From positions 186,001 to 250,000 of the forward strand of contig JAPPHB010000015.1 in the NCBI GenBank assembly GCA_028821195.1: 64,000 nucleotides of DNA, read 5' to 3'. Of the stretch, positions 62,224-64,000 are shown piece after piece. The DNA is from Gammaproteobacteria bacterium (GTDB lineage Bacteria > Gemmatimonadota > Gemmatimonadetes > Longimicrobiales > Gaopeijiaceae). Every line of letters starts with the position of its first letter. The first letter of the stretch is position 1. The position numbers were made by a program, and so were the translations under genes. The notes under the pieces were generated by a model, which did not search any database, was not told where the DNA came from, and saw only the letters and a program-made list of their open reading frames with translations.

Positions 62224-64000
62224 ATGCGCATGACCCAGCCGAGTCCCCTGTTCTCCCGAGCCCGGGCCTTCCCGGCGTTCGTCACCCTCGTCCTCGTGCC
62301 CGCCCTTTGGGCGTGCGAGGAGATGGCCACCGCCACCCGGGTCACCTCTCCCATGGAGCAGTTCGGCCACGAGATCGGGGCCGACTACGTCCTCCCCAAC
62401 TATGTGGCGCTGAGCGAGTACTGGGAGCTGCTGGCTTCGGAGTCGGACCGCATGGTGCTCGAGTCCATCGGTCAGACCGAGGAAGGACGCGAGCAGTTGA
62501 TGGCGACCATCACCTCCCCGGCCAACCACGCCAACCTGGCCCGCTACAAGGAGATCGCGGAGCGGATGGCGCAGGCGGAGGGGGTTTCGGAGGCCGATGC
62601 GCGGGCCATGGCGGCCGATGGCAGAGCCGTGGTCTGGATCGACGGCGGGCTGCACGCCAACGAGGTGCTCGGCGCGCAGCAGTTGATGGAACTGGTCTAT
62701 CAGCTCGTGAGCCGCACCGACGACGAGACCATGCGCATCCTCGACGACGTGATCGTGCTCGTCGCGCACGCCAATCCGGATGGCCACGATCTGCTCGCCA
62801 ACTGGTACATGCGCATCGAGACGCCCGAGGAGCGCACCACGGGCGGGCCCCCGGTCCTCTACCAGAAGTACGCGGGCCACGACAACAACCGCGACTTCTA
62901 CATGTCGGCGCTCGCCGAGAGCACCAACATCAACCGCATCATCGCGCGCGAGTGGTTCCCGCAGATCGTCTACAACCACCACCAGACGGGTCCGCTGGGG
63001 ACGGTCATGTTCGCGCCGCCCTTCCGCGATCCGCCCAACCACTACCTGGATCCGCTCATCCTCACCGGCCTCGACCAGGTCGGCTCGGCGATGCACCAGC
63101 GCTTCGTGCTGGAAGGGAAGGGGGGCACGACGATGCGCAGCGGGGCGAGCTACTCGACCTGGTGGAACGGCGGCCTGCGCACTACGCCGTACTTCAAGAA
63201 CCAGATCGGGCTGCTGACCGAGACCATCGGCAACCCGACGCCGATTGCGATTCCCTTCATCCCCCGGCGGCAGCTTCCCCACGGCGACCTGCCGCTGCCG
63301 GTGGAGCCCGGCCTGTGGCACTTCCGCCAGTCGGTCGACTACTCGATGACCGCCAATCTCGCGGTGCTCGACTTCGCCTCGCGCAACAAGGACCACCTGC
63401 TCTTCAACATCTGGCGGATGGGCACCAACTCCATCGAGCGCGGCAGCCGCGACCACTGGACGGTGCTGCCCTTCGAGATCGACGAGGCCGGGGAGACGGT
63501 CACGGGCTTTGGCTCGCGCGCCGACTACGATCGGCTTCTGCGGGATCCCGCCGACCGCGATCCGCGCGGCTTCATCCTGCCCTCCGACCAGCCGGACTTC
63601 CCGACCGCGACCAAGTTCGTGAATGCGCTGCTGAAGGGCGGGGTGCAGGTGCACCGCGCGACCGCCGACTTCGAGGTGGGAGGCACTAGCTACCCCGCCG
63701 GGTCCTACGTCGTGCTGGCCGCCCAGGCGTTCCGCCCGCACGTCCTCGACATGTTCGAGCCGCAAAACCACCCCAACGACTTCCCCTACCCGGGCGCGCC
63801 CCCGACCGCGCCCTACGACAACGCGGGATGGACCCTCGCCTACCAGATGGACGTCGAGTTCGATCGCATCCTGGACGGCTTCGACGGGCCCTTCGAGCAG
63901 ATCGAGTGGCTGGCCGAACCTCCCGCGGGCACCGTCGCCGGAGCCGCCGATGCCGCCGGTTACCTGGTCGGCCACGACGCCAACGACGCCTTCGTAGCGG
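62224..64000 (+). CDS. M14-family metallocarboxypeptidase-like lipoprotein, partial
   Basis: ATG 62224 opens a frame that has no stop before the right edge (592 codons). The N-terminus has a hydrophobic signal ending in VPALWACEE, a lipobox. The M14 zinc motif is WIDGGLHANEVLGAQQLMEL (H-x-x-E), with AHANPDGHDLLANWYMRIE and GHDNNRDFYMSALAESTNIN following, and the later zinc His in YNHHQTGPLG. The family is common in Gemmatimonadota and Bacteroidota. It probably degrades peptides in the periplasm or outside. The C-terminal part is outside the window. Confidence 0.85.
   Translation, partial: MRMTQPSPLFSRARAFPAFVTLVLVPALWACEEMATATRVTSPMEQFGHEIGADYVLPNYVALSEYWELLASESDRMVLESIGQTEEGREQLMATITSPANHANLARYKEIAERMAQAEGVSEADARAMAADGRAVVWIDGGLHANEVLGAQQLMELVYQLVSRTDDETMRILDDVIVLVAHANPDGHDLLANWYMRIETPEERTTGGPPVLYQKYAGHDNNRDFYMSALAESTNINRIIAREWFPQIVYNHHQTGPLGTVMFAPPFRDPPNHYLDPLILTGLDQVGSAMHQRFVLEGKGGTTMRSGASYSTWWNGGLRTTPYFKNQIGLLTETIGNPTPIAIPFIPRRQLPHGDLPLPVEPGLWHFRQSVDYSMTANLAVLDFASRNKDHLLFNIWRMGTNSIERGSRDHWTVLPFEIDEAGETVTGFGSRADYDRLLRDPADRDPRGFILPSDQPDFPTATKFVNALLKGGVQVHRATADFEVGGTSYPAGSYVVLAAQAFRPHVLDMFEPQNHPNDFPYPGAPPTAPYDNAGWTLAYQMDVEFDRILDGFDGPFEQIEWLAEPPAGTVAGAADAAGYLVGHDANDAFVA

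Noticed and set aside
62014..63975. 653-codon minus frame over the M14 peptidase
   Set aside because: It is a shadow of the M14 gene, which shows zinc-site motifs in the + frame.

Overview
The window is a high-GC bacterial chromosome segment. Several traits fit Gemmatimonadota: six-bladed beta-propeller exported proteins, a PncB-PncA fusion, M3 and M14 peptidases, a Gcw_chp-type outer-membrane protein, and a conserved ATP-grasp / alpha-E / transglutaminase trio. The phylum assignment is inference from gene style; there is no rRNA marker here.

Layout. (1) 0-14.8 kb is an accessory zone with many decayed genes: an M50-like membrane protease cut by the window edge, two beta-propeller proteins, a STAND-like ATPase, a methyltransferase, DUF4351-like modules in intact and fossil copies, a DUF4062/HATPase regulator with a broken second copy, an unrecognised two-gene operon (11.5-14.1 kb), and a frameshifted HD-domain gene. 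(2) 15.4-29.3 kb is one tightly coupled nine-gene operon on the + strand: a cysteine desulfurase (SspA), a DUF4007 protein (SspB), a large P-loop ATPase (SspC) and a PP-loop sulfurtransferase (SspD), i.e. a single-strand DNA phosphorothioation module. It is followed by a sigma-region-4/HhH DNA-binding protein, a PLD-nuclease/SF2-helicase fusion, a 75-aa protein, a DndD-like SMC ATPase and a 165-aa protein, which I take to be the restriction half. No SspE (DUF262/DUF1524) gene is present. (3) This operon lies inside the istB gene of a decayed IS21 element. The istB 3' part is on the left (about 15.0-15.3 kb), and istA plus the first codons of istB are on the right (29.3-30.4 kb). Both are on the minus strand, with IS21-type terminal repeats outside them (about 14.86 and 30.58 kb). 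(4) 30.8-37.6 kb is a lower-GC defence zone: a membrane protein with a ThsB-like TIR (DUF1863) on the + strand, facing a minus-strand operon of ThsB-like TIR, double TIR and SLOG; then a dead IS481-like transposase, a HEPN protein and a TIR-like nucleotide-binding protein.

(5) 37.6-45.8 kb is a housekeeping-type minus-strand operon for form I aerobic CO dehydrogenase: mocA, coxF/xdhC, coxD (MoxR), coxE (VWA), coxG, coxM, coxS, coxL. CoxL carries the AYxCSFR active-site motif. (6) 45.8-64 kb is core genome: Gcw_chp protein, transglutaminase / alpha-E / ATP-grasp operon, amt, dus, tmRNA, lspA, glnA, a CNNM/CorC-type protein, the pncB-pncA fusion, an M3 peptidase, a YncE-like lipoprotein and an M14 peptidase that runs off the right edge.

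How it works together: SspA-D would put phosphorothioate marks on host DNA, and the downstream helicase/nuclease/SMC set would act on DNA lacking the mark. The TIR/SLOG cluster would add nucleotide-signal-based abortive defence. The cox operon would allow energy gain from atmospheric CO.
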